A stretch of 37,108 nt of DNA from a virus, in the IMG/VR virus record IMGVR_UViG_3300024520_000229, positions 1 to 37,108 of that record, one strand, 5' to 3'. Position numbers and translations under genes: made by a program. The notes below the pieces were generated by a model. That model worked only from the letters and a program-made list of their open reading frames with translations. It ran no database searches and was not told where the DNA came from. Position 1 is the stretch's first letter. Every line of letters begins with the position of its first letter. Positions 23,737-30,888 of this stretch are shown piece by piece.

Positions 23737-23979
23737 TTACATATCTCCTGCTATTATTTTGTTGACTATTGCTCTTTGCATTTTATTTATATAATCCTTT
23801 AGCTCTTTAATTTCCTTTTTGTGTTTATTATTCTCATCGGTTATAGTATCTAGACTGTATTTCAACTGGTCATCCTTATCGCAGTTCTCATTTAAAAGCT
23901 TTGCCACTAGCTCTTTCTTGGCAGAGATACCCATATATCGTGGAGTGTCATCTGTATCTTTCCAAATCCAATCAGTCAT
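23737..23979 (-). CDS. Small coiled-coil protein, 80 aa
   Basis: The ATG at 23979 overlaps the stop of the annealing protein (TGATG). The first part (TDWIWKDTDDTPRYMG) is aromatic and acidic; the second (residues 40-75) is a charged coiled coil. No family is recognised. Its place between the annealing and SSB-like genes suggests a recombination helper. Confidence 0.6.
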   Translation of the reverse strand: MTDWIWKDTDDTPRYMGISAKKELVAKLLNENCDKDDQLKYSLDTITDENNKHKKEIKELKDYINKMQRAIVNKIIAGDM

Positions 23980-24647
23980 CACTTAACACTTGGAAGTGCT
24001 TTAATTTCATTCAGTATAGCGCCAAACTTATCGGGCGTTATTGCTTTACTCGATGCAAAGCCGTATTTGCTTATGATCGCTTTAATCTGCGGTACATCGG
24101 CACCACTTCCGGCCGTCTGAATCGCCTTGAATTGCTCTGGGTTGATTGTTTGCAGCATTTGAGGTTTAGGTAGTGGCGCTTGTTGTTGGCGGAACTCTTC
24201 AGTAACTTGATTGACATATTTATTGTCATCATATTTACCCAGGAAAATATCAGAGTTAAAGCCTAACATACTCAAGCCTTTTGTAAGGGCATCTGTTGCT
24301 GCCTTTTTTGCATACTCATCATCTACTTTAAGATATCCTTTGCCGCCTTGAGTAATAAAAGCCACTTTTATATTTGATTGGATTGGAAAAGATGATTTCT
24401 TTTCTTGATGAATAAACCAGAATGTCGCGGTGTACGTACAGAGTTTTGTGCTGTCAGGAAAATCCATAAAAGTATAAACGGGATCTTCAACACCCCATCC
24501 ATAACCAAATGGCCCAAACATCGCTGTCGCGGTCATTCTTTGGTATTGTGGACAAATTGCCGTGATGTTCATTTGTCCAATACGTGCTTTCTTTGTGTGT
24601 CTTGGGTCTGTCTTTTCTACTTTCTGCCATAGTTCTAGGTTTTTCAT
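23979..24647 (-). CDS. Probable single-strand annealing recombinase (Rad52-like superfamily)
   Basis: A 222-residue protein. The start (LWQKVEKTDPRHTKKARIG) and FGPFGYGWGVE, followed by KKAATDALTKGLSMLGFNSD and LGKYDDNKYVN, follow the pattern of phage proteins related to Rad52-type annealers. The last 50 residues form a separate helical part (EQFKAIQTAGSGADVPQIKAI). Such proteins pair complementary strands and work with an exonuclease and SSB; both are encoded here (32747 exonuclease, 23327 SSB-like). AAGGAGATAAGCAAATG sets the start. The family name is from pattern, not from a search. Confidence 0.65.
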   Translation of the reverse strand: MKNLELWQKVEKTDPRHTKKARIGQMNITAICPQYQRMTATAMFGPFGYGWGVEDPVYTFMDFPDSTKLCTYTATFWFIHQEKKSSFPIQSNIKVAFITQGGKGYLKVDDEYAKKAATDALTKGLSMLGFNSDIFLGKYDDNKYVNQVTEEFRQQQAPLPKPQMLQTINPEQFKAIQTAGSGADVPQIKAIISKYGFASSKAITPDKFGAILNEIKALPSVK

Positions 24648-24784
24648 TTGCTTATCTCCTTGTTACGGTTTTTTACTTGTATTGATTGACTCACCAACCA
24701 TGCTCTTCTTGCCACTTCAAAATGCGATAAATCCTCATAGACTAACTTGCGGCCTGTTTCATTCCACCATTGCGCAAAACTCAT
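24644..24784 (-). CDS. Small protein, 46 aa
   Basis: A compact frame with GGAGAAGTAAA before the ATG and an ATGA overlap with the annealing protein. It starts MSFAQWWNETGRKLVYEDLS and has an Ala/Arg helix (HFEVARRAWLVSQS). The pattern of a short helical phage protein with WW near the start is common in recombination operons, but its function is not known. Confidence 0.65.
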   Translation of the reverse strand: MSFAQWWNETGRKLVYEDLSHFEVARRAWLVSQSIQVKNRNKEISK

Positions 24785-24785
24785 T

Positions 24786-25226
24786 TTACTTCTCCTTTTT
24801 AAATAGTACGGCTATTGGTTTGCTGATTTCGCTTTCCGACCACATCAAGATTGGGGTACCTGCAAGAAAGAGTTTATATGGTGCGTGCCTCCCTTCATGA
24901 ACATAGCCCGCGAAGTCTGCTAATGATGTGGCCTCATTCAGTGAAAAATCTCTGCACCATAGCCGACCTGACTCCAGCAATATATCAGCTACCACAAACC
25001 CCTCACCATACTTTTCGACAGCTTGTTCATATAGTGTAAGTTCTTTGGGTTCTTCTTCCATAATCTCGTAGTCATAGCTACTCCAATCCCATGCCGGTGT
25101 AGTAACTTCTTTCCATTCATTAAAGCCGTGTAGCTTATACTTAATTTTCTTTCCATCGGCAAAGGCTTGAGTCACTACAAGAATGTTAATCGCCTTGTCA
25201 TGTAATACTCTTTCTGCTTCAGTCAT
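24786..25226 (-). CDS. Unknown protein with WDWSSYDYE motif, 146 aa
   Basis: The first 55 residues (VTQAFADGKKIKYKLHGFNE ... TPAWDWSSYDYEI) match a small beta-rich module common in phage and prophage hypothetical proteins, in which a modified-looking phrase 'W.WS.YDY' ends the fold. The second half is unlike anything I recognise. GGAGAAGTAAAATG sets the start. It is in the middle of the leftward early operon. Confidence 0.65.
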   Translation of the reverse strand: MTEAERVLHDKAINILVVTQAFADGKKIKYKLHGFNEWKEVTTPAWDWSSYDYEIMEEEPKELTLYEQAVEKYGEGFVVADILLESGRLWCRDFSLNEATSLADFAGYVHEGRHAPYKLFLAGTPILMWSESEISKPIAVLFKKEK

Positions 25227-25357
25227 TTTACTTCTCCAAATAAACTTACTTTGTTACATTTTTCACAGATTCTATAAAGCCTAGTGGAGCGGTTGTCTCC
25301 AATTTGCTTTAATGCATATTTCTTATGGCGGCACAGAATTTGCTTTAACTTTTTCAT
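25223..25357 (-). CDS. Small zinc-finger-like protein, 44 aa
   Basis: A very basic protein with CRH near residue 9 and CEKC near 31-34, a possible Cys/His zinc site of small phage proteins. It overlaps the genes on both sides (TAATG and ATGA), which supports translation. Function unknown; nucleic-acid binding is plausible. Confidence 0.6.
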   Translation of the reverse strand: MKKLKQILCRHKKYALKQIGDNRSTRLYRICEKCNKVSLFGEVK

Positions 25358-25503
25358 TAGGCAAGCATCCATTGAGGTAGTTCCATCTCTTGTCCATTAT
25401 CATCCAGGATTGTTATATAGCGCTCATCACGGCTAATAACTTTGTATTGCCTGTTTATGGTTACATTGCTATATTTAAAGCCCATAGTAGTTATTAATGT
25501 CAT
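25357..25503 (-). CDS. Small beta-rich protein, 48 aa
   Basis: The frame starts MTLITTMGFKYSNVTINRQY and continues YITILDDNGQEMELPQWML, an SH3-like run of short strands. No family is recognised. Its start overlaps the stop of the gene before (ATGA), so it depends on coupling. Confidence 0.6.
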   Translation of the reverse strand: MTLITTMGFKYSNVTINRQYKVISRDERYITILDDNGQEMELPQWMLA

Positions 25504-25838
25504 CACTTATACTCCTTTTGTATCTTTTTTACTTCATTTTTATAATCTAATGGATTATCGCCAGATAGTTCAAAAAATATATCAATACTCTCTTGGGCTT
25601 CTTTAATGTATACACTTCTTTCATCCGCTACTCCATCTCTAACATCAACTATATAATCAATTACAATGTCAGTAGTTAAACGGACTCTACAGTCTATGTA
25701 GTGGATAGTTGACTCATCATTAAGTGTGTATAATCTACAAACTTTAGTTGCAGATTCATCATTATCTATCATTGCTTGTGTGCTAAATATACTCTCATCT
25801 GCTATCCACGCCATTACTTTAATTATATGCTGATTCAT
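25503..25838 (-). CDS. Unknown acidic protein, 111 aa
   Basis: The start follows AAAAGGAGTATAAGCA. The protein is acidic, starts MNQHIIKVMAWIADESIF, has a beta-rich middle (IHYIDCRVRLTTDIVIDYIV) and a charged helical end. No domain is recognised. It is the second gene of the leftward early operon, so it should be made early and in quantity. Confidence 0.65.
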   Translation of the reverse strand: MNQHIIKVMAWIADESIFSTQAMIDNDESATKVCRLYTLNDESTIHYIDCRVRLTTDIVIDYIVDVRDGVADERSVYIKEAQESIDIFFELSGDNPLDYKNEVKKIQKEYK

Positions 25839-25984
25839 TGCTTATACTCCTTTTGAAGCTCTTTTAAGATATCATCAATTATCAATTCTATAATTTCAGT
25901 TGCCCAATCCTCAGTCCTAAACGGTGTTAAACCTAAATCATTTAACTTATTGGCTACTTTTCTATTTAACTCTATTTTGCTCAT
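25835..25984 (-). CDS. Small acidic helical protein, first gene of leftward operon
   Basis: A 49-residue protein (start MSKIELNRKVANKLNDLG), helical, with an isoleucine-rich acidic end (IIELIIDDILKELQ). GGAGCAAGCA before the ATG at 25984 is the phage leader element. A second in-frame ATG lies 12 bases upstream. It is the promoter-proximal gene of the leftward operon. Confidence 0.65.
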   Translation of the reverse strand: MSKIELNRKVANKLNDLGLTPFRTEDWATEIIELIIDDILKELQKEYKQ

Positions 25985-25996
25985 TGCTTGCTCCAT

Positions 25997-26008
25997 GCCC
26001 CGAAGGGC
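25997..26008 (-). promoter_or_regulatory. cUUCGg-type hairpin in leftward leader
   Basis: On the minus strand GCCC-TTCG-GGGC forms a tight hairpin just before the ribosome site of the first gene. The same 12 bases occur in the cassette at 8493-8506. It may protect or time this mRNA. Confidence 0.6.
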
Positions 26009-26091
26009 TTTTAATTTACATCATTGAAAAGTCAATACATTATTTGTTTTTTTTATCGTTGCTTACTCCGTTTTTTTTGTTCCGTTGATAT

Positions 26092-26120
26092 AAATTACAA
26101 TGGTTTTGTGTATAGTTCAA
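26092..26120 (-). promoter_or_regulatory. Leftward early promoter
   Basis: On the minus strand TTGAAC (26120-26115), 17 bp, TAATTT (26097-26092). The leader has AACGGAGTAAGCA, like the other operons. The beginning TTGAACTATAC equals that of P1-P4, but the ACGT inverted repeat is missing. Confidence 0.75.
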
Positions 26121-26162
26121 GGGTTAGTTTAATAAAAATTATACTTTTTATTACATTTAGTA

Positions 26163-26192
26163 TTGATATGAGTTAAATTAGTGTTAAACTAA
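26163..26192 (+). promoter_or_regulatory. Rightward early promoter with operator-like repeat
   Basis: TTGATA (26163-26168), 16 bp, TAAACT (26185-26190). TTAGT-GTTAA-ACTAA (26178-26192) is an inverted repeat across the -10. A related TTAGTTTAA lies at 26123-26132, so the divergent region may hold two operator sites. Confidence 0.55.
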
Positions 26193-26227
26193 TATAGTAA
26201 CCAAACAATAAATAAGGAATCAATAAC

Positions 26228-26368
26228 ATGAATACAGCAATGATCAAAGTATCTAAAGAGACTCACGCAAAATTTAAGAAGGCCGCTAATGACAAAGGTA
26301 TGAAGTTCGATGCTTTTATGCTCCTGGTCTTAAGGGATCACGCAAAAATGGAGGTCACCAGAGGATGA
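26228..26368 (+). CDS. Ribbon-helix-helix protein, probable early regulator
   Basis: A 46-residue protein: TAMIKVSKETHAKFKKAAND is the strand and first helix of an RHH fold, and MKFDAFMLLVLRDHAKME the second helix. As the first gene after a promoter with an inverted repeat, and directly beside a divergent promoter, it may regulate both early operons. AAGGAATCAATAAC precedes the ATG. Its stop overlaps the next gene (ATGA). Confidence 0.7.
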   Translation: MNTAMIKVSKETHAKFKKAANDKGMKFDAFMLLVLRDHAKMEVTRG

Positions 26369-26571
26369 GTGAGTGTATTGATAGTTTATTAGAGATTCCA
26401 CAAGAAATCCTTATTACCTTAGTCCATGACTTGGCGGTGAATGGTTTTGATATATCTAATTGTCATGGTGTTATTACCATATATAAATTTGAGGAAGTAG
26501 TAAAAGAGTTCGTTGATTGGTCGACCGCAATTGGATTTATTGATGGCTATATGACTGCCAAGGCGGAGTAA
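26365..26571 (+). CDS. Unknown small acidic protein, 68 aa
   Basis: The protein begins MSECIDSLLEIPQEILITLV and contains EEVVKEFVDWSTAIGFIDGY. It is acidic and helical. No family is recognised. It is coupled to the RHH gene (ATGA) and stands 1 bp before the replication initiator gene. Its place suggests a role in early regulation or replication. Confidence 0.6.
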   Translation: MSECIDSLLEIPQEILITLVHDLAVNGFDISNCHGVITIYKFEEVVKEFVDWSTAIGFIDGYMTAKAE

Positions 26572-26572
26572 T

Positions 26573-27376
26573 ATGTCTGGATGGATTAGTCTACATAGAA
26601 AGCTTGCTGATAATCCACTGTGGCTTTCGGAGCCATTTACAAGAGCTCAGGCATGGGTAGATATGATATTACTGACAAACCATAAGACTGGCTTCATATA
26701 TCAGAGAGGAGTTAAAGTAGATATCAAAAGAGGTGAATTGGGGTGGTCGCAAGTTGCCCTTGGCAAGAGATGGCAATGGTCAAGAGGTAAAGTAAAGCGG
26801 TTCTTAAATGACATGGAAAAGGAACAGCAGATAATACAGCATAATAATAATGTAAGTTGCTTAATTGCAATGATTAACTACAATGAATATCAAGGAGGTA
26901 GTACAGCAAATAGTACAGCAGACGGTCAGCAAATAGTACAGCAGACGGTCAGCAAACAGTACACTAACAATAATGATAACAAAGAAAACAAGGATAATAA
27001 AAAGACTCTCCCTTCACCTCAAGAGGCGAAGTATTTGTCATTTAATAAAAGATATTTAGAGAAGCTCCATGAGTCGGCTAGTAATGGCCATATACCAAAG
27101 CAGCCTGCCAGTCGTAAGAGTGACAATAAAGCGTGGGTGGATGCAATAAGGCGGCTTGAAACAATAGATGGATATTCATGGCAAGAGATAATAGAGACTG
27201 TGACATATTACTTCTCTACTGAAATTAAAGAGGTGGAATATAAGATTGAGGCATTTAGTATGGATGCGTTTAGGAAAAAGTATACAAACATTAGAAACAA
27301 AATGATGAAGGCTGATCGTTCGCCCAAAGAGCTATCAATGGCCGATAGAATTAAACAAAAGCAAGGAGAGTTATAA
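26573..27376 (+). CDS. Replication initiator, phage O/DnaD-like
   Basis: A 267-residue protein. The N-terminal part (ISLHRKLADNPLWLSEPFTR, AWVDMILLTNH, RGELGWSQVALGKRWQWSR) is the winged-helix domain typical of phage replication proteins. Residues about 95-150 are a Gln/Asn/Lys-rich linker, and the C-terminal part (YLEKLHESASNG ... DGYSWQEIIETVTYYFS) is a separate helical region that should bind the helicase. It is followed directly by the DnaB-like gene, the lambda O-P order. GGCGGAGTAAT is the ribosome site. It probably binds an origin within or near its own gene; the Gln-coding direct repeat AGCAAATAGTACAGCAGACGG region is a candidate. Confidence 0.8.
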   Translation: MSGWISLHRKLADNPLWLSEPFTRAQAWVDMILLTNHKTGFIYQRGVKVDIKRGELGWSQVALGKRWQWSRGKVKRFLNDMEKEQQIIQHNNNVSCLIAMINYNEYQGGSTANSTADGQQIVQQTVSKQYTNNNDNKENKDNKKTLPSPQEAKYLSFNKRYLEKLHESASNGHIPKQPASRKSDNKAWVDAIRRLETIDGYSWQEIIETVTYYFSTEIKEVEYKIEAFSMDAFRKKYTNIRNKMMKADRSPKELSMADRIKQKQGEL

Positions 27377-28659
27377 TGGAGCTAGCTTACACGGAGGGCG
27401 CGCTATTGTGCCGCCTAGCAAACGACTTCAACACTCTGGATGAAGTCAAGGTATTATCAGAGGAGGCACCATTTAGCAATTATAATTATAATATTGCTCT
27501 TAAGTGCATCCGGCAATCATTGGCAGAAAATGAAGGGGAGTCGAAGCGGGTAATTAAAAGGCGCTGGTTTGATCTGTATTATATCCAAACCTCAGTTAAG
27601 GGCGTGGAGTTACAGAAAGAGCTTAAGCAATATGCCAGCTACAGCGACACCAAAACAGAAGCCATTGAAAAGAACTTCATGGAATATTATTGTTTGCGTA
27701 AGTTATCGGCCCTTGGTGGATTGCTAACGAATTGCATGAATGATGAACTCATTTCAAGTGACCACATAAGCCATATAAACACGGTTGTAACACAATTAGA
27801 CGATGCGACTATACAAGAGGGCGAAATAACAAACAAAGACTGCCACAGGGCTTTAATTGAGAAGATGCAGCGAAAGCTTGAAGGCAATGAGGATGCTATA
27901 AGCTCCGGACTTTATGAACTGGATAAAATCATAGGCGGATTTATCAAGAAGCGCATTTACTTAATAGGCGCTAGAACCTCAATGGGTAAGACTGCACTTG
28001 CGCTTACTTTCATGGATCACTTTGTTTTTAGCCTTGGGATGAAATGCGCATTTATCAGCGTTGAAATGACTGAAGCTGATTTATATGAGCGAATGGTTCA
28101 AATAAGATCCGGTTATAACTTTGATGAATCCTTTAGTAAGTCTTCAATGAACACTTTCCTGGAGACTTCCGACCAGATGCAGAAAAACGAAAACTTAATC
28201 ATTAAGAAAACAACCGATAGAAGAATCGGCAATGTTAAGAGTATGTGCCGGAGATTAAAGCGGGACAATCCAGATTTGGAAGTTATCTTTGTGGATTACA
28301 TTCAGAAGGTTTTGAGTAATGACCCTAAAAAAGAAATGGTTGGAACTATTGAAGAGGTTTCTGGTGTACTTACTGATATAGCTGATGACTTGGATGTGGT
28401 TATGATGCCGCTCGCACAGCTCAAACGCCAGCAAGACCCAAAAGCTTTCCCTGCACTAGAGGGCTTGAAAGGCGCTGGTAGGCTCGAAGAAGATGCCTCA
28501 ATGGTTATGTTATTGCACCGTGATAGCCGGAGCGCTGAGGAGGGCGTTATTATAGTTGACAAGAATAGAAGCGGGCCGACTGGCATAGCGCAAATCCAAT
28601 ACAATACATCAATAACTAAATTCAGCAGCCAAATAGATGCCGGTTATGAGTATAATTGA
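27376..28659 (+). CDS. Replicative DNA helicase, DnaB-like
   Basis: A 427-residue hexameric helicase that unwinds the fork. Walker A GARTSMGKTAL lies at about 198-208, after GLYELDKIIGGFIKKRIYLI; AFISVEMTEADLYERMVQI follows. The Walker B is EVIFVDYIQKV near 302-312 and LAQLKRQ is the next family motif. GAGRLEEDASMVMLLHRDS (about 369-387) is the typical DnaB motif H4 region. The N-terminal domain is divergent. It starts one base into the initiator stop (TAATGG), which fits loading by that partner. The host should supply primase, because none is seen here. Confidence 0.93.
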   Translation: MELAYTEGALLCRLANDFNTLDEVKVLSEEAPFSNYNYNIALKCIRQSLAENEGESKRVIKRRWFDLYYIQTSVKGVELQKELKQYASYSDTKTEAIEKNFMEYYCLRKLSALGGLLTNCMNDELISSDHISHINTVVTQLDDATIQEGEITNKDCHRALIEKMQRKLEGNEDAISSGLYELDKIIGGFIKKRIYLIGARTSMGKTALALTFMDHFVFSLGMKCAFISVEMTEADLYERMVQIRSGYNFDESFSKSSMNTFLETSDQMQKNENLIIKKTTDRRIGNVKSMCRRLKRDNPDLEVIFVDYIQKVLSNDPKKEMVGTIEEVSGVLTDIADDLDVVMMPLAQLKRQQDPKAFPALEGLKGAGRLEEDASMVMLLHRDSRSAEEGVIIVDKNRSGPTGIAQIQYNTSITKFSSQIDAGYEYN

Positions 28660-28819
28660 AGAGCGCGCGGAACTATATCAAGAGTTGATTGATATGGCTG
28701 AGGCTAATGATTATGATCTGGATGAGATTAATACAATCACGGAAGAGATAAGCGATTTAGATGATCAGATTCAAAAAGAAAACATTGCATTAGTCCCGAG
28801 CTTAATAAAACTAATATAA
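28637..28819 (+). CDS. Small acidic coiled-coil protein, 60 aa
   Basis: The frame overlaps the helicase end by 23 bp. The start could also be ATG 28646 (MSIIEERAEL). The protein is acidic and helical (ELYQELIDMAEANDYDLDEI). There is no good ribosome site, so coupling would be needed. No family is recognised. It closes the first rightward early operon before P3. Confidence 0.5.
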   Translation: MPVMSIIEERAELYQELIDMAEANDYDLDEINTITEEISDLDDQIQKENIALVPSLIKLI

Positions 28820-28835
28820 AAAACACGATTCAGCC

Positions 28836-28864
28836 TTGAACTATACGTTTTTTACGTATAATAT
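28836..28864 (+). promoter_or_regulatory. Promoter P3 with perfect inverted repeat
   Basis: TTGAAC (28836-28841), 17 bp, TAATAT (28859-28864). ATACGT-TTTTT-ACGTAT in the spacer is a perfect 6-bp inverted repeat, the best operator copy of the P1-P4 group. AACGGAGATAAGCA follows as leader. Confidence 0.85.
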
Positions 28865-28891
28865 AAGTAACCTAAAACGGAGATAAGCACA

Positions 28892-29050
28892 ATGTATAAA
28901 AGGCGGACATTGAAAAACGGAAACATAAAGCTAGAGAATTCCAAGCGGACAAAATACGCTATATTTTCACGCAAGAAAAACATGGTTACTTTTAACGCTG
29001 GCGTGTGTGAGTATGTGGTTAAGCGATTTGAGGAGCAGGTGAGAAGATGA
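28892..29050 (+). CDS. Small basic protein, first gene under P3, 52 aa
   Basis: The start is set by AACGGAGATAAGCACA. The product is very basic (MYKRRTLKNGNIKLENSKR) with a beta-rich second half (YAIFSRKKNMVTFNAG). No family is recognised. Its stop overlaps the YopX gene (ATGA). Such a protein under a strong promoter could act on host machinery; this is only a guess. Confidence 0.7.
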   Translation: MYKRRTLKNGNIKLENSKRTKYAIFSRKKNMVTFNAGVCEYVVKRFEEQVRR

Positions 29051-29457
29051 GCAGAGAAATAAAATTTAGATGGTTCGATAAAGAGGCGCATGAGTGTGGT
29101 GAGAGTGGAATGATTTATTGCGATAAATTGCCCAGTGAATACATGCTTATTGTCGATGAAAAAAGATGTCTTGTGCTACTTGTCGAAGGGCAGGATTGTG
29201 ACGTACGTGGTCTGGATTGGGTGGAGGTTGAAGGTACTGAGATGCAATACACAGGCCTCAAGGATAAAAACGGGGTTGAGATCTATGAGGGGGATCTGAT
29301 TGGGTACTTTGTGCATATTTATAAAGTAGGTTTTCACAAGGGTTCTTTTGGTCTCTTTAGTTTAAAACATAACGGCTTTACACCTTTTTTCGAAAGTGTT
29401 GAACTAAGCTGTGACGTCATCGGCAATATTCACGAAAATCCGGAGTTACTAAAATGA
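29047..29457 (+). CDS. YopX family protein
   Basis: A 136-residue protein. The YopX pattern is clear: MSREIKFRWFDKEAHE at the start, MQYTGLKDKNGVEIYEGDLI in the middle and DVIGNIHENPELL at the end. YopX proteins are common in phages of many hosts, and their function is not known. The gene lies in the P3 operon and is coupled with both neighbours. Confidence 0.88.
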   Translation: MSREIKFRWFDKEAHECGESGMIYCDKLPSEYMLIVDEKRCLVLLVEGQDCDVRGLDWVEVEGTEMQYTGLKDKNGVEIYEGDLIGYFVHIYKVGFHKGSFGLFSLKHNGFTPFFESVELSCDVIGNIHENPELLK

Positions 29458-29585
29458 GAACAAAAGAATATCCAGAGTCAGAAAAAGACCAGCTTTTATG
29501 GATGTGTCAGTGTAAGTATTGTGCTGCTTATTTTATCGGGGTTAAGGATGATCAGTATTGTGGCTGCAAATTAAGGGCTAAATAA
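29454..29585 (+). CDS. Small cysteine-rich (zinc) protein, 43 aa
   Basis: The frame has CQCKYC (residues 18-23) and CGC (36-38), a likely zinc site. It overlaps the YopX gene by ATGA and the next gene by TAATG, which supports translation. It starts MRTKEYPESEKDQLLWM. Function unknown. Confidence 0.7.
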   Translation: MRTKEYPESEKDQLLWMCQCKYCAAYFIGVKDDQYCGCKLRAK

Positions 29586-29839
29586 TGGATCAGGGGGAGT
29601 TAGAAAAAGAGGTATTGGAAGAATATAGAAAGTTAATGAAGGTGCACGAAAAGCCGTCAAAATCATCACTGGATAAGGAGAGGACAAAAGCAAAGAAAGA
29701 AAGCGGTGTGGATAAAGAAGAACGGCAGCGAATTAAAGATATTATGGCGGTGCCGATAAAGGCGACATCGACAAAGCTTTATTACCTGGCGCAAGATCGA
29801 CAAAAAATAAGAAAGTTATTAAACGGAGGCATATTATGA
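29585..29839 (+). CDS. Small charged coiled protein, 84 aa
   Basis: Nearly all charged and helical: MDQGELEKEVLEEYRKLMKV, then a Lys/Glu-rich middle and KATSTKLYYLAQDRQKIRKL at the end. No family is recognised. Coupled to neighbours on both sides (TAATG, ATGA). It may bind DNA through its basic middle. Confidence 0.6.
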   Translation: MDQGELEKEVLEEYRKLMKVHEKPSKSSLDKERTKAKKESGVDKEERQRIKDIMAVPIKATSTKLYYLAQDRQKIRKLLNGGIL

Positions 29840-30261
29840 TTAATGTGAATTTTAAGAAGTTAAATAAAGAAGCAGTAACGCCCACTTATTCAAAGAGTGG
29901 TGATGGCTGTCTGGATATGGTGGCGACATCTATAAAGCATGGCACAAAGTGGACTGAATACGGCACAGGCTTAGCTTTTGAAATCCCTGTTGGTTATGTT
30001 GGTTTAGTCTTTCCGCGAAGTAGTATATCAAATACAGATATGACTTTGGCCAATGGTGTTGGTGTTATTGATGCCGGATACCGTGGAGAGGTCACGGCAC
30101 GATTTAAGCATAATCCTGAGTTTAGATCTGATATTTATTCAGTGGGTGATAGGATTTGCCAAATAATGATTATTCCACGGCCGGTGGTTAGTTTGGTTGA
30201 GTGTTGTGTGTTGTCGGATTCAGAGCGTGGCGCTGGCGGCTATGGGAGTACTGGGGCATGA
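29836..30261 (+). CDS. dut: dUTPase
   Basis: A trimeric dUTP pyrophosphatase, 141 residues. All five motifs are visible in order: YSKSGDGCLDMVA, PRSSIS, NGVGVIDAGYRGEV with the catalytic Asp, GDRICQIMI and the C-terminal RGAGGYGSTG that closes over the substrate. It turns dUTP into dUMP and keeps uracil out of the new phage DNA. AACGGAGGCATATT before the ATG is a strong ribosome site. It is an early metabolic gene of the P3 operon. Confidence 0.95.
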   Translation: MINVNFKKLNKEAVTPTYSKSGDGCLDMVATSIKHGTKWTEYGTGLAFEIPVGYVGLVFPRSSISNTDMTLANGVGVIDAGYRGEVTARFKHNPEFRSDIYSVGDRICQIMIIPRPVVSLVECCVLSDSERGAGGYGSTGA

Positions 30262-30395
30262 TGCTTAAAAAGATTAGGAGATGGCTAGTATTTAAGTTTG
30301 GTATTAAGTACGGTGATATTTGTTATTATAAAAATGGTGATCATGGCTTTGAATATTATTATAAATTATTTAAATGGATAGAATACGATGAGTAA
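30258..30395 (+). CDS. Small basic aromatic protein, 45 aa
   Basis: The ATG at 30258 overlaps the dUTPase stop; a second ATG follows at once. The product starts MMLKKIRRWLVFKFGIKYGD and is rich in Tyr, Phe and Lys. No membrane helix is certain and no family is recognised. Its end overlaps the next gene by 8 bp. Confidence 0.6.
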   Translation: MMLKKIRRWLVFKFGIKYGDICYYKNGDHGFEYYYKLFKWIEYDE

Positions 30396-30507
30396 AGCGA
30401 CACATGGCGGCAAGGGCGATAAGCCAAGGCCAGTAAATAAAGAGCAGTATGATGAGAACTTTGATAAGATATTTAAAGGGGGAAAGGATGGCAAGAAGAG
30501 CAAATAG
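30388..30507 (+). CDS. Small conserved-looking phage protein (THGGKGDKPRP)
   Basis: A 39-residue protein, MSKATHGGKGDKPRPVNKEQ with YDENFDKIF and a Lys-rich end. I know this phrase (HGGKG...RP....FDNF..IF) from small hypothetical proteins that precede VRR/PDDEXK nuclease genes in phages. Its end overlaps the nuclease gene by 20 bp, so translation is coupled. Likely a partner of the nuclease. Confidence 0.7.
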   Translation: MSKATHGGKGDKPRPVNKEQYDENFDKIFKGGKDGKKSK

Positions 30508-30775
30508 GCGCGATGCTAACCACCGCGATATAATAGAAGAGTTTAATCGCCTTGGGTGGTCTGTCCTTGATATAGCGGATTTAAAAAACTGCTGCGATAT
30601 ATTTGTTGCTAAGTGCGGCCATACTATAGCCATTGAAATAAAGGATGGTGAGAAGCCACCAAGCGCGCGAAAGCTAACGAGTGGGGAAGAATCATTTAGG
30701 GAACGATGGACAGGTAATTACAAGATTGTAATAAATGAGCTAGATGTTCAGAATATAGATAACCTATTTAATTAA
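30488..30775 (+). CDS. PD-(D/E)XK nuclease, VRR-NUC/resolvase-like
   Basis: A 95-residue single-domain nuclease. ANHRDIIEEFNRLGWSVLDI is the first helix and strand, CCDIFVAKCGHTIAIEIKDG holds the D...(E)xK catalytic pair. A longer frame starting upstream exists, but ATG 30488 follows AAAGGGGGAAAGG. Such proteins cut branched DNA or resolve junctions before packaging. It is the last gene of the P3 operon and is followed by a terminator. Confidence 0.8.
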   Translation: MARRANRRDANHRDIIEEFNRLGWSVLDIADLKNCCDIFVAKCGHTIAIEIKDGEKPPSARKLTSGEESFRERWTGNYKIVINELDVQNIDNLFN

Positions 30776-30781
30776 AATCAC

Positions 30782-30810
30782 AGCCCGTTATTAATTTAGC
30801 GGGTTTTTTT
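30782..30810 (+). terminator. Rho-independent terminator of the P3 operon
   Basis: CCCGTTA (30784-30790) pairs with TAGCGGG (30797-30803) around TTAATT and is followed by seven T and GTG. Confidence 0.9.
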
Positions 30811-30822
30811 GTGTTTATACCC

Positions 30823-30851
30823 TTGAACTATACGTTTTTTACGTGTATTAT
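30823..30851 (+). promoter_or_regulatory. Promoter P4 with operator-like inverted repeat
   Basis: TTGAAC (30823-30828), 17 bp, TATTAT (30846-30851), with ATACGT and ACGTGTAT in the spacer. From -35 to the ATG it is nearly identical to P1, including the start region ATAAGCA and AACGGAGAAAGAAAGATG. Confidence 0.88.
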
Positions 30852-30888
30852 AAGGGATAAGCAATTAACAAACAACGGAGAAAGAAAG

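Noticed and set aside
23360-24900. Several plus-strand frames across 23360-24900
   Set aside because: They lie opposite the leftward operon with the SSB-like and annealing genes, whose starts, overlaps and motifs are convincing.
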